NCBI GenBank assembly: GCA_910587745.1
Contig: CAJUNE010000001.1
Coordinates: 1-64,000 of the forward strand
Length of the DNA stretch: 64,000 nucleotides
Direction: 5' to 3'
Origin: an uncultured Bacilli bacterium
Lineage (GTDB): Bacteria; Bacillota_I; Bacilli_A; RF39; UBA660
Shown: positions 8,789 to 17,445 of the stretch, piece by piece
Numbering within the stretch: position 1 is the first letter of the stretch
Layout: every line of letters starts with the position of its first letter
Translations under genes and position numbers: made by a program
Notes under the pieces: generated by a model
What the model was told of the DNA's origin: nothing
Database searches by the model: none
The model's input: the letters and a program-made list of their open reading frames with translations, nothing else

Positions 8789-10572
8789 TGAGTGTAAAAG
8801 GTGAAGTAGCTCCAAAAGGAATGGAGTTTAAACCAACTGAATTTACATTAGGTGGTAAATATTGTACTATTATGACAATTATCAGTTTTCCAAAAAGTAT
8901 ATATGTGGGATATTTATCAGATATTACAAGTATAAGCGGTGTTAAAGTATCAATTAAGCATATCCCAATTGAATTTAGTACATTACAAAAAATGTTAAAT
9001 AAAGAAATCGCAGATTTAAAAATGCGTTATCAAAGTGAAAGAGACAAAACAACACAAGAGAGATTAAGACAAGATTATGAATCATTAGAGCAGTTCATAT
9101 CAATGCTTGCAGCTACTCAAGCTAAAATATTTGATTTTCAAATGCATGTTATGATAAGTGCCGATTCTAAAGAAGATTTAGAAATCAAGAAAATGCAAGT
9201 TAGAACATATTTAGATGCTTTAGGTATGAGAGGAATAAGTTTAATGTTTGAACAAGAAAAAGTACTTCAATCAATAATTCCTATTTTCCCTAAACAAGAT
9301 ATAGAAACCAGAATAGGAACACCAATTCCATCAATTACAGTCGCAGCTATGTATCCGTTTGTGTTTGATAGCATTAAAGATCCAGGCAATGCTACATTAT
9401 TTGGGGTTGATTTCTCAGGTGGAGTTGTATTATTTAATCAATTTTTATATCAAATAAAAAAAGAAAGTAATCGTAATAATGCCAATATGATTTTACTAGG
9501 AACATCAGGTTCTGGAAAATCAACCGCAGCTAAACTATTACTTAGAACACATTTAAGAAATGGATACAAAGTGGTGTGTATTGACCCAGAAGGCGAACTT
9601 GAAGATATGGCTAGAACTCTTGGAGGGGACTTCTTAGATTTAGGTAAAGGCGGAGAATTTGGCATGGTTAATCCTCTAGAAGTTGTAATGGATGCAGATG
9701 AAGACGAAATAGCTCAAGGTTTAGGATATACAATATTAACAAGAACATTACAACAATTAAAAGCCTTTATGAAATACTTATATCCATCAATAGAAGAGGA
9801 TGTCTTAACTATGTTTAGTGAAATAGTTCAAGATACATATAAAAGATATCGTATTGATTTTGAAACTAATTTTACCAGTTTATCAAGTAATGACTTTCCA
9901 ACCTTTGATGATGTATATGCAACGATAAAAGGAAAATTATTATCAATGCCAGATGCTACTCGTGAAAGAGATGTCATGGAACGTCTTGAACTTAAGATTA
10001 GACCACTTACCAAAGAGCTTAGATATTATTTTACAGGCCATACAACCTTAAGATTCAATAGTGATTTTATTGTATTTAATATTAGAGAGTTAATGAATAG
10101 TGATGAAAACATTAAGAATGCTTTATTCTTCAACATTTTAAAATATGCATGGGGGTTATGTTTAGATAAAAATATAAATACAGTTATGATGGTTGATGAA
10201 GCCCATGTATTATTATCTAGTAGAAATGAATTAGGTGCAGAATTCTTAGCGCAAATTCAAAGACGTTCAAGAAAATACAATACAGGTACAATTATTATTA
10301 CGCAACAACCAACAGACTTTGCCGCACCTAATATGATAGTTCATGGTAAAGCAATATTTGACAATGCTGCTTATTATGTAGTAATGGGACTTAGAAAACA
10401 AGCAGTAGATGATTTAGCTAAATTAATAGATTTAAATGAATCAGAAAAAGATAGTATCAAATATTACAATCAAGGAGAAGCATTATTTATCTGTGGTAAT
10501 AGAAGAATGAGAATTAACATTGTAGTAACTCAAGAAGAACTAGATTCATTTGGTTCAGGCGGAGGATTATAA
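8788..10572 (+). CDS. virB4: VirB4-family ATPase, main part
   Basis: The energising ATPase of a type IV secretion-like system, here 594 residues from an ATG overlapping the upstream stop (TAATG). The Walker A motif GTSGSGKSTAAK is near residue 235, Walker B is TVMMVDEAHVLL near residue 470, and downstream QRRSRKYNTGTIIITQQP is typical of VirB4/TraC ATPases. It lacks the VirB4 N-terminal domain, which lies in the preceding frame. The frameshift entry explains why the two are probably one gene. It could still be made alone by reinitiation. No VirD4 coupling ATPase or relaxase is encoded nearby. Confidence 0.92.
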   Translation: MSVKGEVAPKGMEFKPTEFTLGGKYCTIMTIISFPKSIYVGYLSDITSISGVKVSIKHIPIEFSTLQKMLNKEIADLKMRYQSERDKTTQERLRQDYESLEQFISMLAATQAKIFDFQMHVMISADSKEDLEIKKMQVRTYLDALGMRGISLMFEQEKVLQSIIPIFPKQDIETRIGTPIPSITVAAMYPFVFDSIKDPGNATLFGVDFSGGVVLFNQFLYQIKKESNRNNANMILLGTSGSGKSTAAKLLLRTHLRNGYKVVCIDPEGELEDMARTLGGDFLDLGKGGEFGMVNPLEVVMDADEDEIAQGLGYTILTRTLQQLKAFMKYLYPSIEEDVLTMFSEIVQDTYKRYRIDFETNFTSLSSNDFPTFDDVYATIKGKLLSMPDATRERDVMERLELKIRPLTKELRYYFTGHTTLRFNSDFIVFNIRELMNSDENIKNALFFNILKYAWGLCLDKNINTVMMVDEAHVLLSSRNELGAEFLAQIQRRSRKYNTGTIIITQQPTDFAAPNMIVHGKAIFDNAAYYVVMGLRKQAVDDLAKLIDLNESEKDSIKYYNQGEALFICGNRRMRINIVVTQEELDSFGSGGGL

Positions 10573-10686
10573 CAAATTAAAAAACTAATTCATATATTGC
10601 GGATTTAAAAAATGAAATTTTATAAAATCAAATATTATTTAGACATTATTTGAAACTTTAAATGAATTTAATAGAAAGAAGTAAAT

Positions 10687-11166
10687 ATGAATAAAGATAT
10701 TAAAATAGAAAATGATGAAAATGTATTTAATTATAGAATTGCTATTGTTATTAAAAATAATAGTAAAATTCTTGTTCAAAAAGATGATAAAGTATCTCAT
10801 ATTACATTACCCGGTGGAAGATGTGAATTAGGAGAGACCTCTATAGAAACATCAATAAGAGAATTTAAAGAAGAAACAGGCATTGATATCAAATATCTAA
10901 GAAGTATAGGAATGATTGAAAACTTTTTCACTTCCAGTTTCAATAATAAAAAATATCATGAAATATTATTAATAAATGAAATGGAGTTTATTAAAAAAGA
11001 TTATTATAATAAAGATGAAATAAATAATATTGAAGAAAAAAAGAAAGAACATTTAAAATATATATGGATAGATGAAAATGAATTAAAAGTTTCTGATTTT
11101 AGACCAGAGTTATTAATAGACTTATTAGATAGAAAAGATTTTCAACATATAATTAATAGAGATTAA
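10687..11166 (+). CDS. Nudix hydrolase
   Basis: A protein of 159 residues with one Nudix domain, hydrolysing a nucleoside-diphosphate-linked substrate. The Nudix box is complete: GRCELGE, then REFKEETGID, which satisfies GX5EX7REUXEEXGU (about residues 46-68). GAAAGAAG lies before the ATG. It stands alone between the secretion-like locus and the collagen-like genes, followed by a terminator. The substrate cannot be predicted. Confidence 0.88.
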   Translation: MNKDIKIENDENVFNYRIAIVIKNNSKILVQKDDKVSHITLPGGRCELGETSIETSIREFKEETGIDIKYLRSIGMIENFFTSSFNNKKYHEILLINEMEFIKKDYYNKDEINNIEEKKKEHLKYIWIDENELKVSDFRPELLIDLLDRKDFQHIINRD

Positions 11167-11198
11167 AAAATGATTAAATAAAAATTAAATAATTTGTG

Positions 11199-11238
11199 AG
11201 ACTATTGACAAAAGAGATTTTGGTAGTAGTCTTTTTTT
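11199..11238 (+). terminator. Intrinsic terminator after Nudix gene
   Basis: AGACTA pairs with TAGTCT across a 22-nt loop, followed by a T run at 11232-11238. Confidence 0.75.
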
Positions 11239-11323
11239 ATTAAAAAAATTATTGCAAATAAAGGCTTTTAAAATAGCTACATATTTTTTTAGCTCATATA
11301 TTAGTTATGAAAGGAGTTAGAAT

Positions 11324-11809
11324 ATGAGTAATAGTAATTTACATCGTGCTCAACATAAAATAGATTGTTTTAATAAAAACCATCCCAATGTTGGCGGATG
11401 CTGCTGTTCAGGAAGACAAATCCCTGGACCTACAGGACCAACAGGTCCTACTGGTCCTTCTGGTGGGCCAACAGGGCCAACCGGAGCTACCGGACCTCAG
11501 GGATTGCAAGGTCCCCAAGGATTGCAAGGACCTCAAGGTATTCAAGGTGTGACAGGTCCTACTGGAGCAACCGGAGCCACAGGTTCAACTGGACCACAAG
11601 GATTACAAGGACCACAAGGTATTCAAGGTGTAACAGGTCCTACAGGACCAACCGGAGCAACTGGACCTGCTGGTATTGCTGGATTAGATGGCACTACTGG
11701 ACCTACAGGCGCTACTGGTTCTACAGGTCCTGCACCAAGTTTCGCTATTGGCACAGTAACGACTGGAGCGCCAGGTACTGATGCAAGTGTAACATTAAAT
11801 CCTATTTAA
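11324..11809 (+). CDS. Collagen-like protein, leader module
   Basis: A protein of 161 residues. The N-terminal leader has [11 protein letters not shown] and a cysteine cluster, [12 protein letters not shown]. About 95 residues of Gly-X-Y triplets follow ([12 protein letters not shown]), predicted to form a collagen-like triple helix. The C-terminus is [21 protein letters not shown]. No conventional signal peptide is seen. The leader is nearly the same as in the gene at 12983-13786. The C-terminal piece is the first half of a module that appears to be continued by the start of the next ORF. BclA-type proteins of spore surfaces have this Gly-X-Y architecture. Confidence 0.85.
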   Translation: MSNSNLHRAQHKIDCFNKNHPNVGGCCCSGRQIPGPTGPTGPTGPSGGPTGPTGATGPQGLQGPQGLQGPQGIQGVTGPTGATGATGSTGPQGLQGPQGIQGVTGPTGPTGATGPAGIAGLDGTTGPTGATGSTGPAPSFAIGTVTTGAPGTDASVTLNPI

Positions 11810-11844
11810 TAAATAATAGTTTTTTAAAAGAAAGGAGGTATAAT

Positions 11845-12198
11845 ATGAATCCATCTGGTTATACATTAGATTTTGTTATCCCACAAGGGCCGACAGGACC
11901 AATAGGCGCTACTGGAGCGACTGGTAGTGTTGGATCAACTGGGCCAACTGGCCCACAAGGGTTACAAGGTATTCAAGGGCCAACAGGGCCTGCTGGAGCC
12001 ACAGGACCAACTGGACCTGCCGGTGTTGCTGGCTTAGATGGCGCTACTGGTCCAACAGGAGCAACTGGACCTCAAGGTACCGCTGGAACTGATGGTGCAA
12101 CTGGACCTACCGGACCTGCACCAACTTTAGCAATAGGAACTGTAACAACTGGAGACCCAGGTACAGACGCTAGTGTTACTATTACACCTGTTGTTTAA
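11845..12198 (+). CDS. Collagen-like protein, middle module
   Basis: A protein of 117 residues with its own strong AAAGGAGG ribosome site, 35 bp after the previous stop. It begins [16 protein letters not shown] and continues as Gly-X-Y triplets. It ends [22 protein letters not shown], the same C-terminal half-module as the preceding protein. It has no leader, no Cys and no signal. Read end to end, the three ORFs have the order expected of one modular BclA-like protein, so this is either one segment of a split protein or an independently assembling subunit. Confidence 0.8.
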   Translation: MNPSGYTLDFVIPQGPTGPIGATGATGSVGSTGPTGPQGLQGIQGPTGPAGATGPTGPAGVAGLDGATGPTGATGPQGTAGTDGATGPTGPAPTLAIGTVTTGDPGTDASVTITPVV

Positions 12199-12225
12199 GA
12201 TAAAAATAATGAAAGGAGATATTAC

Positions 12226-12744
12226 ATGAACCCTTCTGGTTATACATTAGATTTCACAATTCCACAAGGACCAACAGGGCCTGCCGGAATAGGTGGAGCA
12301 ACTGGACCTACCGGACCTGCAAATGGTTTAAATGCTTATGGTGGTAAATATAACAACACTCCATCTACGCTAAACTTAATAATTGGTTCAGCTACACAAA
12401 TACCGCTTGCCAATGCTATGCCTAATTTAAATACGACATATACACCAGCTAATAGTATTACTGTGGCTCAAGCTGGAACTTATGAAATTAATTATTTTAG
12501 TAATGTATCAGCAGCTGTAGGTACAACAGTAACACAAGCTGTTAGAATAAATGGTACAAATATTCCATCAACTATTATATCTCGAGTACTTGCAGTTGGA
12601 GTTGGTTCTACTTATACAGGTAGCACTATTGTTACTTTAGCTGCTGGAGATGTACTTGATATGGCTGTATCAGCACTTCTTGCTGTTGGATTAACTTTAG
12701 GTGCTGGAGTAAATGCAACTTTAAGTATTAAGAAACTTAATTAA
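12226..12744 (+). CDS. Collagen-like protein, C-terminal globular module
   Basis: A protein of 172 residues with an AAAGGAG ribosome site, 27 bp after the middle ORF. It opens [16 protein letters not shown], then a short Gly-X-Y segment (about residues 15-35). A globular domain of about 135 residues follows (GGKYNNTPSTLNLI to LSIKKLN), rich in Thr, Val and Ala and probably beta-structured. This resembles the C-terminal trimerisation domain of BclA-like proteins. It is the only one of the three ORFs with a globular end. The set probably functions at the cell or spore surface. Confidence 0.82.
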   Translation: MNPSGYTLDFTIPQGPTGPAGIGGATGPTGPANGLNAYGGKYNNTPSTLNLIIGSATQIPLANAMPNLNTTYTPANSITVAQAGTYEINYFSNVSAAVGTTVTQAVRINGTNIPSTIISRVLAVGVGSTYTGSTIVTLAAGDVLDMAVSALLAVGLTLGAGVNATLSIKKLN

Positions 12745-12755
12745 TAAATCAAATA

Positions 12756-12799
12756 GGCTGTAATGAAATTAGATAACTAATTTCTTATAGTCTTTTTTT
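12756..12799 (+). terminator. Intrinsic terminator of the collagen-like trio
   Basis: GAAATTAG pairs with CTAATTTC across ATAA. The stem is extended outward by GGCTGTAA and TTATAGTC, including G-U pairs, and a T7 run follows. Confidence 0.85.
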
Positions 12800-12910
12800 A
12801 TTTAATAAATAAAATAACATTTAATTAACAAACATAGATATTTGTTAACTATTTTTAATAGTAATTTGATATTTAAATTAATAATTATTTATATAAGAAG
12901 TGTTGTAAAA

Positions 12911-12960
12911 GTATATAAAAAGAGGCCGTTTGAAATTAATTTTTTTCATTATAGCCTCTT
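12911..12960 (-). terminator. Terminator of the minus-strand collagen-like gene
   Basis: On the minus strand AAGAGGC pairs with GCCTCTT and is followed by a T-rich tract. The 5' arm and spacer contain GGCTATAATGAAA, similar to the start of the terminator at 12756. Confidence 0.7.
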
Positions 12961-12982
12961 AATTATTTAAAAATTTAAATAT

Positions 12983-13786
12983 TTACTTTGTAACAATTTC
13001 TGCTTTACAAAGTGAAACAAAGCTTGGATTTGAATTATTATTACCAACAACAACTACCATACCATATTCACTTCTTAAGATTGTTCCTTGTGCCACAGTT
13101 TGACCACCAGAATTAATACTTGCATTAGGTGTACCAACAGGAAGGTAAGAATGTAATGCAGCTTCGCAATTTGCATCACATCCAGTAGGTAAAGGTGATG
13201 GTGCAGGTAAATAGGTAATATTATCATTGTATGTACTACTAGTTATTGTTATTGAAGCGATTCTACAAATTGATAGAGCTTCTTGAGGAACACCTTGAGC
13301 ATTTATAAGTTGAAATACCCCAGAACTAGGATTGTTATTAGGTCCAGGCAGTAGCGAACCAGGTCTACCACTAGCATTATTACCACTTTCCATAGCAACT
13401 ATAATATTATCATTTGGATATAAAGTTATAATTTGTTGAATAATATTTCGCATTTGGTCTACACAAAAACAAGAAGTAGAATTAGCATTACTGCCTGATG
13501 GTCCAGTGGGTCCTTGAGGTCCAGTAGAACCTGTCGCTCCAGTTGCACCAGTAGGACCAGTTACACCTTGAATACCTTGAGGTCCAGTGGGTCCAGTACT
13601 ACCAATTGGGCCAGTCGGCCCTGTAGCGCCTGTGGCACCAGTCGCTCCTCCAGATGGTCCTGTTGGACCTGTTGGCCCAGTCGGTCCCGGAATTTGTCTT
13701 CCTGAACAGCAGCAACCACACGCATTTGGATGTTCTTTATTAAAACAATCTATTTTTTGTTGAGCACGTTTTAAATTATCATTCAT
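12983..13786 (-). CDS. Collagen-like protein with globular C-terminus
   Basis: A protein of 267 residues with an AAAGGAG ribosome site. The leader [16 protein letters not shown] plus [12 protein letters not shown] matches that of the gene at 11324. About 65 residues of Gly-X-Y triplets follow. A C-terminal domain of about 165 residues ([18 protein letters not shown] onward) contains several cysteines and a segment [14 protein letters not shown]. That domain is unlike the one at 12226, so this is a second surface protein built on the same leader. The shared Cys-rich leader may be a targeting or cross-linking device. It is convergent with the trio and divergent from the glycosyltransferase gene. 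Confidence 0.85.
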   Translation of the reverse strand: MNDNLKRAQQKIDCFNKEHPNACGCCCSGRQIPGPTGPTGPTGPSGGATGATGATGPTGPIGSTGPTGPQGIQGVTGPTGATGATGSTGPQGPTGPSGSNANSTSCFCVDQMRNIIQQIITLYPNDNIIVAMESGNNASGRPGSLLPGPNNNPSSGVFQLINAQGVPQEALSICRIASITITSSTYNDNITYLPAPSPLPTGCDANCEAALHSYLPVGTPNASINSGGQTVAQGTILRSEYGMVVVVGNNNSNPSFVSLCKAEIVTK

Positions 13787-13887
13787 TATGATTTTACTCC
13801 TTTCATAATAAAATATATGATTAAGTAAAAAAGATAATAGTTTAAAATAAAGGAAATTAGTTTTGTTCTAATAAATTATAATAAAGA

Positions 13888-13893
13888 TATAAT
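13888..13893 (+). promoter_or_regulatory. -10 box of the glycosyltransferase gene
   Basis: TATAAT about 20 bp before the TTG start, with AGGGTGA between. A weak TTGTTC at 13863-13868 could be the -35. Confidence 0.45.
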
Positions 13894-13912
13894 TTTAATA
13901 GGGTGAATTAAA

Positions 13913-14995
13913 TTGAAAAAATACAAAGTTTGCGTATATGCAATATCTAAAAATGAAGAAAAATTTGTCGAACAATGGGTAAATTCAATGAAAGAAGCTG
14001 ATGAAATTTATGTATTAGATACAGGTTCAACTGATAATACTGCTGGAAAATTAAAAGAAATGGGTGTAAATGTCACAGTAAGAGAAATAAAACCATGGCG
14101 TTTTGATATTGCAAGAAATATGTCTTTAGATTTAGTACCGACTGATACAGATATTTGTGTATGTACAGATTTAGATGAAATATTTGAAGCTGGTTGGCGT
14201 GAAAAACTAGAAGCAAGATGGAACGAGAAAGTAGATAAAGTTAAATATAATTATAATTGGAGTTTTGATGAATTTGGCAATCCTGCGACTACATTTTTTA
14301 TTGAAAAGATCCATAGAAGAGAAGGGTATAGATGGCTGCATCCAGTCCACGAAGTATTAAATGTAAAAGAAAATGAGTTAAGCATTTTAGCTCCAGAAAT
14401 AACTTTAAATCACTATCCTGATAAAAGTAAATCAAGAAGTAGTTATTTGCCACTTTTAGAATTAAGTGTGGAGGAGAGTCCTGAAGATGACCGTAATATG
14501 CATTATTTAGGAAGAGAGTATATGTATTATGGTAAATGGAGCGAAGCTATTGATACGTTAATAAGACATTTAAATTTACCAAGTGCTACATGGGATGCGG
14601 AAAGATGTGCATCTATGCGTTTTATAGGAAGATGTTATTTAAGTTTAGAAAGACCAAAAGAAGCTGAAATGTGGTTCAAAGAAGCTATCAAAGAAGCTTC
14701 ATATTTACGTGAAAGTTACATTGAATTAGCATCTCTATATAATAATGAAGGAAGATATGAAGAAGCATATAAGTTAATGAATGAAGCATTTAAAATAAAA
14801 GAGAAAGCACCAGTTTATATAAATGAAGCTTTTGCATGGAATGATTACATATATGATTTAATGAGTATGATTTGTTACAATTTAAAACTATATCCTGAAA
14901 GTTTAGAAAACATTGAAAAAGCTTTAGAAATAAATCCTAACAATGAACGCATTAAAAATAATAAAGAAATCATTACAAATATCATAAATTCTTAA
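13913..14995 (+). CDS. Family 2 glycosyltransferase with TPR-like repeats
   Basis: A protein of 360 residues starting at TTG after AGGGTGA. Residues 1-120 form a GT-A domain: AISKNEEKFVEQWV, LDTGSTDNTAGK and the metal-binding region CTDLDEIFE. Residues about 190-350 form helical TPR-like repeats, for example PNNERIKNN after YPESLENIEKALEIN. No membrane helix is seen, so it is a cytoplasmic enzyme. In Clostridioides difficile a glycosyltransferase gene (sgtA) is next to bclA3 and glycosylates it. Here the gene is next to collagen-like genes, so glycosylation of their Thr-rich Gly-X-Thr repeats is a reasonable inference but not shown. Confidence 0.85.
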   Translation: MKKYKVCVYAISKNEEKFVEQWVNSMKEADEIYVLDTGSTDNTAGKLKEMGVNVTVREIKPWRFDIARNMSLDLVPTDTDICVCTDLDEIFEAGWREKLEARWNEKVDKVKYNYNWSFDEFGNPATTFFIEKIHRREGYRWLHPVHEVLNVKENELSILAPEITLNHYPDKSKSRSSYLPLLELSVEESPEDDRNMHYLGREYMYYGKWSEAIDTLIRHLNLPSATWDAERCASMRFIGRCYLSLERPKEAEMWFKEAIKEASYLRESYIELASLYNNEGRYEEAYKLMNEAFKIKEKAPVYINEAFAWNDYIYDLMSMICYNLKLYPESLENIEKALEINPNNERIKNNKEIITNIINS

Positions 14996-15044
14996 AAAAT
15001 ATGTAAATAAACTTACAGAACTAAAGTGATTTAAGATAAAAGCT

Positions 15045-15062
15045 ATTTATTTTAAAATAAAT
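15045..15062. repeat. 18-bp perfect palindrome
   Basis: ATTTATTTTAAAATAAAT lies 42 bp upstream of the zinc-ribbon gene start. It could be an operator or only a product of AT-richness. Confidence 0.4.
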
Positions 15063-15103
15063 ATATTGTAAAATAGTATTATTAAGTGATTGGAGAAATG
15101 CTT

Positions 15104-16570
15104 ATGTTTTGCGAAAAATGTGGTGCTAAAAATAGTAAAGATTCCAAGTTTTGTGGAAGTTGTGGACATGAGATAAAAAAAGTTACTAAAAATAGCAAAT
15201 CTAAAGGGAATTTAGAAATAGTAAAAGAACAAACCAATAAAATAAAAGAGTTACCAAAGAAAAATAAAATTATTATGGGCATAGTTATAGTAATACTAAT
15301 TATTTCAATTATAATATTAAGCATCTTATTAAATAATCCCGTAAAAAAGATTGAAGATAGTTTACAAAGTTATTATAAGAATTATAATGTAAATAATAAT
15401 AAAGAATTAATTGAAATGGGTAAAGTTTTAAAAAGTAACAAAGACAATGCAAAAGTATTAAATAGTATTAAAGAAACAACTCATAAAATAATGGAAAAAT
15501 GGGTTAAAAACTTTAATACAGAGTATAAAGATAAAGAAGAGTTATTAGAGGCATATAATAAAGTATCAAATGCTTTAAAAGATATATATGAATTTTATAA
15601 CGGCTTAGAATATATGTTAGATAAAGATTTATACAGTAGTTATAATAATGAACTAAAAGAATTAAATAGTTCCAAGCACCATTACTTAACTGGAAAAGAA
15701 TATGAAAACAAAAAAGATGAAGGATATAATATCTATTATCATTATGGCAGAGTAATAGAAATTGATTGCTATTATAAAGAGGCATCAACATATGTAAATA
15801 ATTATGTTAAAGATGAAATAAACAAATTAAAAGAAGAAGCGGAGAAATTTATCAAAATAAATGATAATTCTACAAATATTGAAATTTACAATTGTTATGT
15901 AGAAGAATTAAAATATTTAAAAGAAAACAAAACAAAAAATAATATTGATTTAAGTAGTACTGAGGAGTACAAGAAGATATATGAAAATGTCGTATCAAAG
16001 ATTATTGAGTATACTAAAAAAATCGCCGAAGAAAAAGAAAAGAATAATGAACTTAATGAAGCTATAAAAATAATAGATGATACTCTAAAATTCTTTAAAG
16101 CTAACACAGATGAATATAAAGAACTAGAAGAGTTAAAGAAAGAATATGAAGATAAAAAACCTGAGAAATTAACGAATAAATATCGTATATCTAAAAGTTC
16201 ATCAGTAAGTACATCTTTATGGGGTAAAGAAATAAATGGTATAGATTATGAATTTTATATTAGTTATGCTTTTACAGGCAAAAATGGTGATATAACCTAT
16301 CGTTTAAATAAAGAGTATAATCGATTAAAAACCAAAATAATTAGAGAAGAAGATTGGGGAGTAGATTTAGAAGGATATTTTGTTATCACAGGCGATGGAA
16401 AAGAGCTTTATAAATCAAGTATTATAACTAAAGATAGTGAATTTAACCCTGACATTGATATAGATGTTAGTGGAATAGAAGATTTAAAAATTGAGTTTAT
16501 AACTGAAAGTAAGAAAACAGGACTTAACAATTTTTATATTTACTTAGTTGAGCCATATTTATATAAATAG
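15104..16570 (+). CDS. Zinc-ribbon membrane protein, unknown function
   Basis: A protein of 488 residues. The ATG at 15104 has GGAGA 7 nt upstream. The N-terminal zinc ribbon MFCEKCGAKNSKDSKFCGSCG (two CxxC knuckles) is followed by a basic linker and one membrane helix (about residues 62-84). A Lys/Glu-rich helical segment to about residue 360 is probably coiled coil. A C-terminal domain of about 125 residues (NKYRISKSSSVSTSL onward) looks beta-rich. Topology predicts the zinc ribbon inside and the rest outside. The next gene also begins with a zinc ribbon, so the two may act together. No function is assigned. Confidence 0.75.
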   Translation: MFCEKCGAKNSKDSKFCGSCGHEIKKVTKNSKSKGNLEIVKEQTNKIKELPKKNKIIMGIVIVILIISIIILSILLNNPVKKIEDSLQSYYKNYNVNNNKELIEMGKVLKSNKDNAKVLNSIKETTHKIMEKWVKNFNTEYKDKEELLEAYNKVSNALKDIYEFYNGLEYMLDKDLYSSYNNELKELNSSKHHYLTGKEYENKKDEGYNIYYHYGRVIEIDCYYKEASTYVNNYVKDEINKLKEEAEKFIKINDNSTNIEIYNCYVEELKYLKENKTKNNIDLSSTEEYKKIYENVVSKIIEYTKKIAEEKEKNNELNEAIKIIDDTLKFFKANTDEYKELEELKKEYEDKKPEKLTNKYRISKSSSVSTSLWGKEINGIDYEFYISYAFTGKNGDITYRLNKEYNRLKTKIIREEDWGVDLEGYFVITGDGKELYKSSIITKDSEFNPDIDIDVSGIEDLKIEFITESKKTGLNNFYIYLVEPYLYK

Positions 16571-16590
16571 GAAAAAGGAGTGTGAGTAAA

Positions 16591-17439
16591 ATGGCCGAAG
16601 AAAAAGAAACAAAGAAGACTACTTCTAAGAAAAGTGAGGAAGTAAAAGTCGAAAAAAGATTTTGCACTAAGTGCGGAAAAGAATTAAAAGGAGAAGAAAA
16701 GTGTAGTTGTGAAAATACTACTACAAGTGCAGGTGTAACTATCAATTCTGATGCACTATTAAATACTGCTAAGAATAGTTTTAATACTATTACAAATGTA
16801 TTTAAAAAACCAGACACCACAATTACTGAAGAAATAAATAAGAAAGATAATACAATTAGTATAATTTTATTAATTAGTTTAGCAATCAGTTTTGCTTTCT
16901 ATTTAATGGCAATAGTATCATCCTCTGTAAAAGCAGTAGCAGATGCAACATACGGATTAACTACGATTGTAACAAATGATATATCATATTTTAAAATATT
17001 TATTTATGGAATATTAATATATGCTATTATGGCAGTAATTCCAATGTTCGCAGCATTCTTGATTGCCAAAATCACCAAGAATAACAATTTTACATTTAAA
17101 AAAGCATTTAAATTATACACAACAAGTAATGCCCCATTAATATTTGGCTTTTTAGGTTTAGCTATAATAATGTTATTAAATATAAGTTTATTAAATATAT
17201 TAGGTTTATTAGCGGGTGCTATCATATATGTATTTTGTTTCTTCAATTTCCTTTTAGGATTTAATAAAGAAACCAATATAAGAGAAGACAGAAGAAGCTG
17301 GGCTTTAACAAGTTTAATAGCTGTATGGATAATAATTGAAATAATTGCTTTATTAGTAATAATTGGTTCTGCTGGCTTAGATGCATATGATAAAGTAAAT
17401 AATAATCTTCCAAACTACAATGATAATTGGAACTGGTAA
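16591..17439 (+). CDS. Zinc-ribbon polytopic membrane protein (Yip1-like layout)
   Basis: A protein of 282 residues. The ATG at 16591 is 10 nt after AAGGAG; the GTG at 16582 nearly abuts that site. A charged N-terminus is followed by a zinc ribbon, FCTKCGKELKGEEKCSC, a linker, then about five membrane helices from residue 90 to 270. The arrangement of cytoplasmic zinc ribbon plus a five-helix bundle resembles Yip1/YIF1-like bacterial proteins; this is a layout match only. It follows the other zinc-ribbon gene by 20 bp and precedes maf by 6 bp, so it is probably in one operon. Confidence 0.7.
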   Translation: MAEEKETKKTTSKKSEEVKVEKRFCTKCGKELKGEEKCSCENTTTSAGVTINSDALLNTAKNSFNTITNVFKKPDTTITEEINKKDNTISIILLISLAISFAFYLMAIVSSSVKAVADATYGLTTIVTNDISYFKIFIYGILIYAIMAVIPMFAAFLIAKITKNNNFTFKKAFKLYTTSNAPLIFGFLGLAIIMLLNISLLNILGLLAGAIIYVFCFFNFLLGFNKETNIREDRRSWALTSLIAVWIIIEIIALLVIIGSAGLDAYDKVNNNLPNYNDNWNW

Positions 17440-17445
17440 CAAACT

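Noticed and set aside
11398..11781. Alternative-frame open reading frame across the collagen-like gene
   Set aside because: It is a frame shadow of the repetitive Gly-X-Y codons, with an Arg/Ser/Trp-rich composition unlike any real protein here.
11440..12120. Repeats that could suggest a CRISPR array
   Set aside because: The periodicity is the 9-nt triplet repeat coding for Gly-X-Y in frame; there are no constant-length spacers or palindromic repeats.
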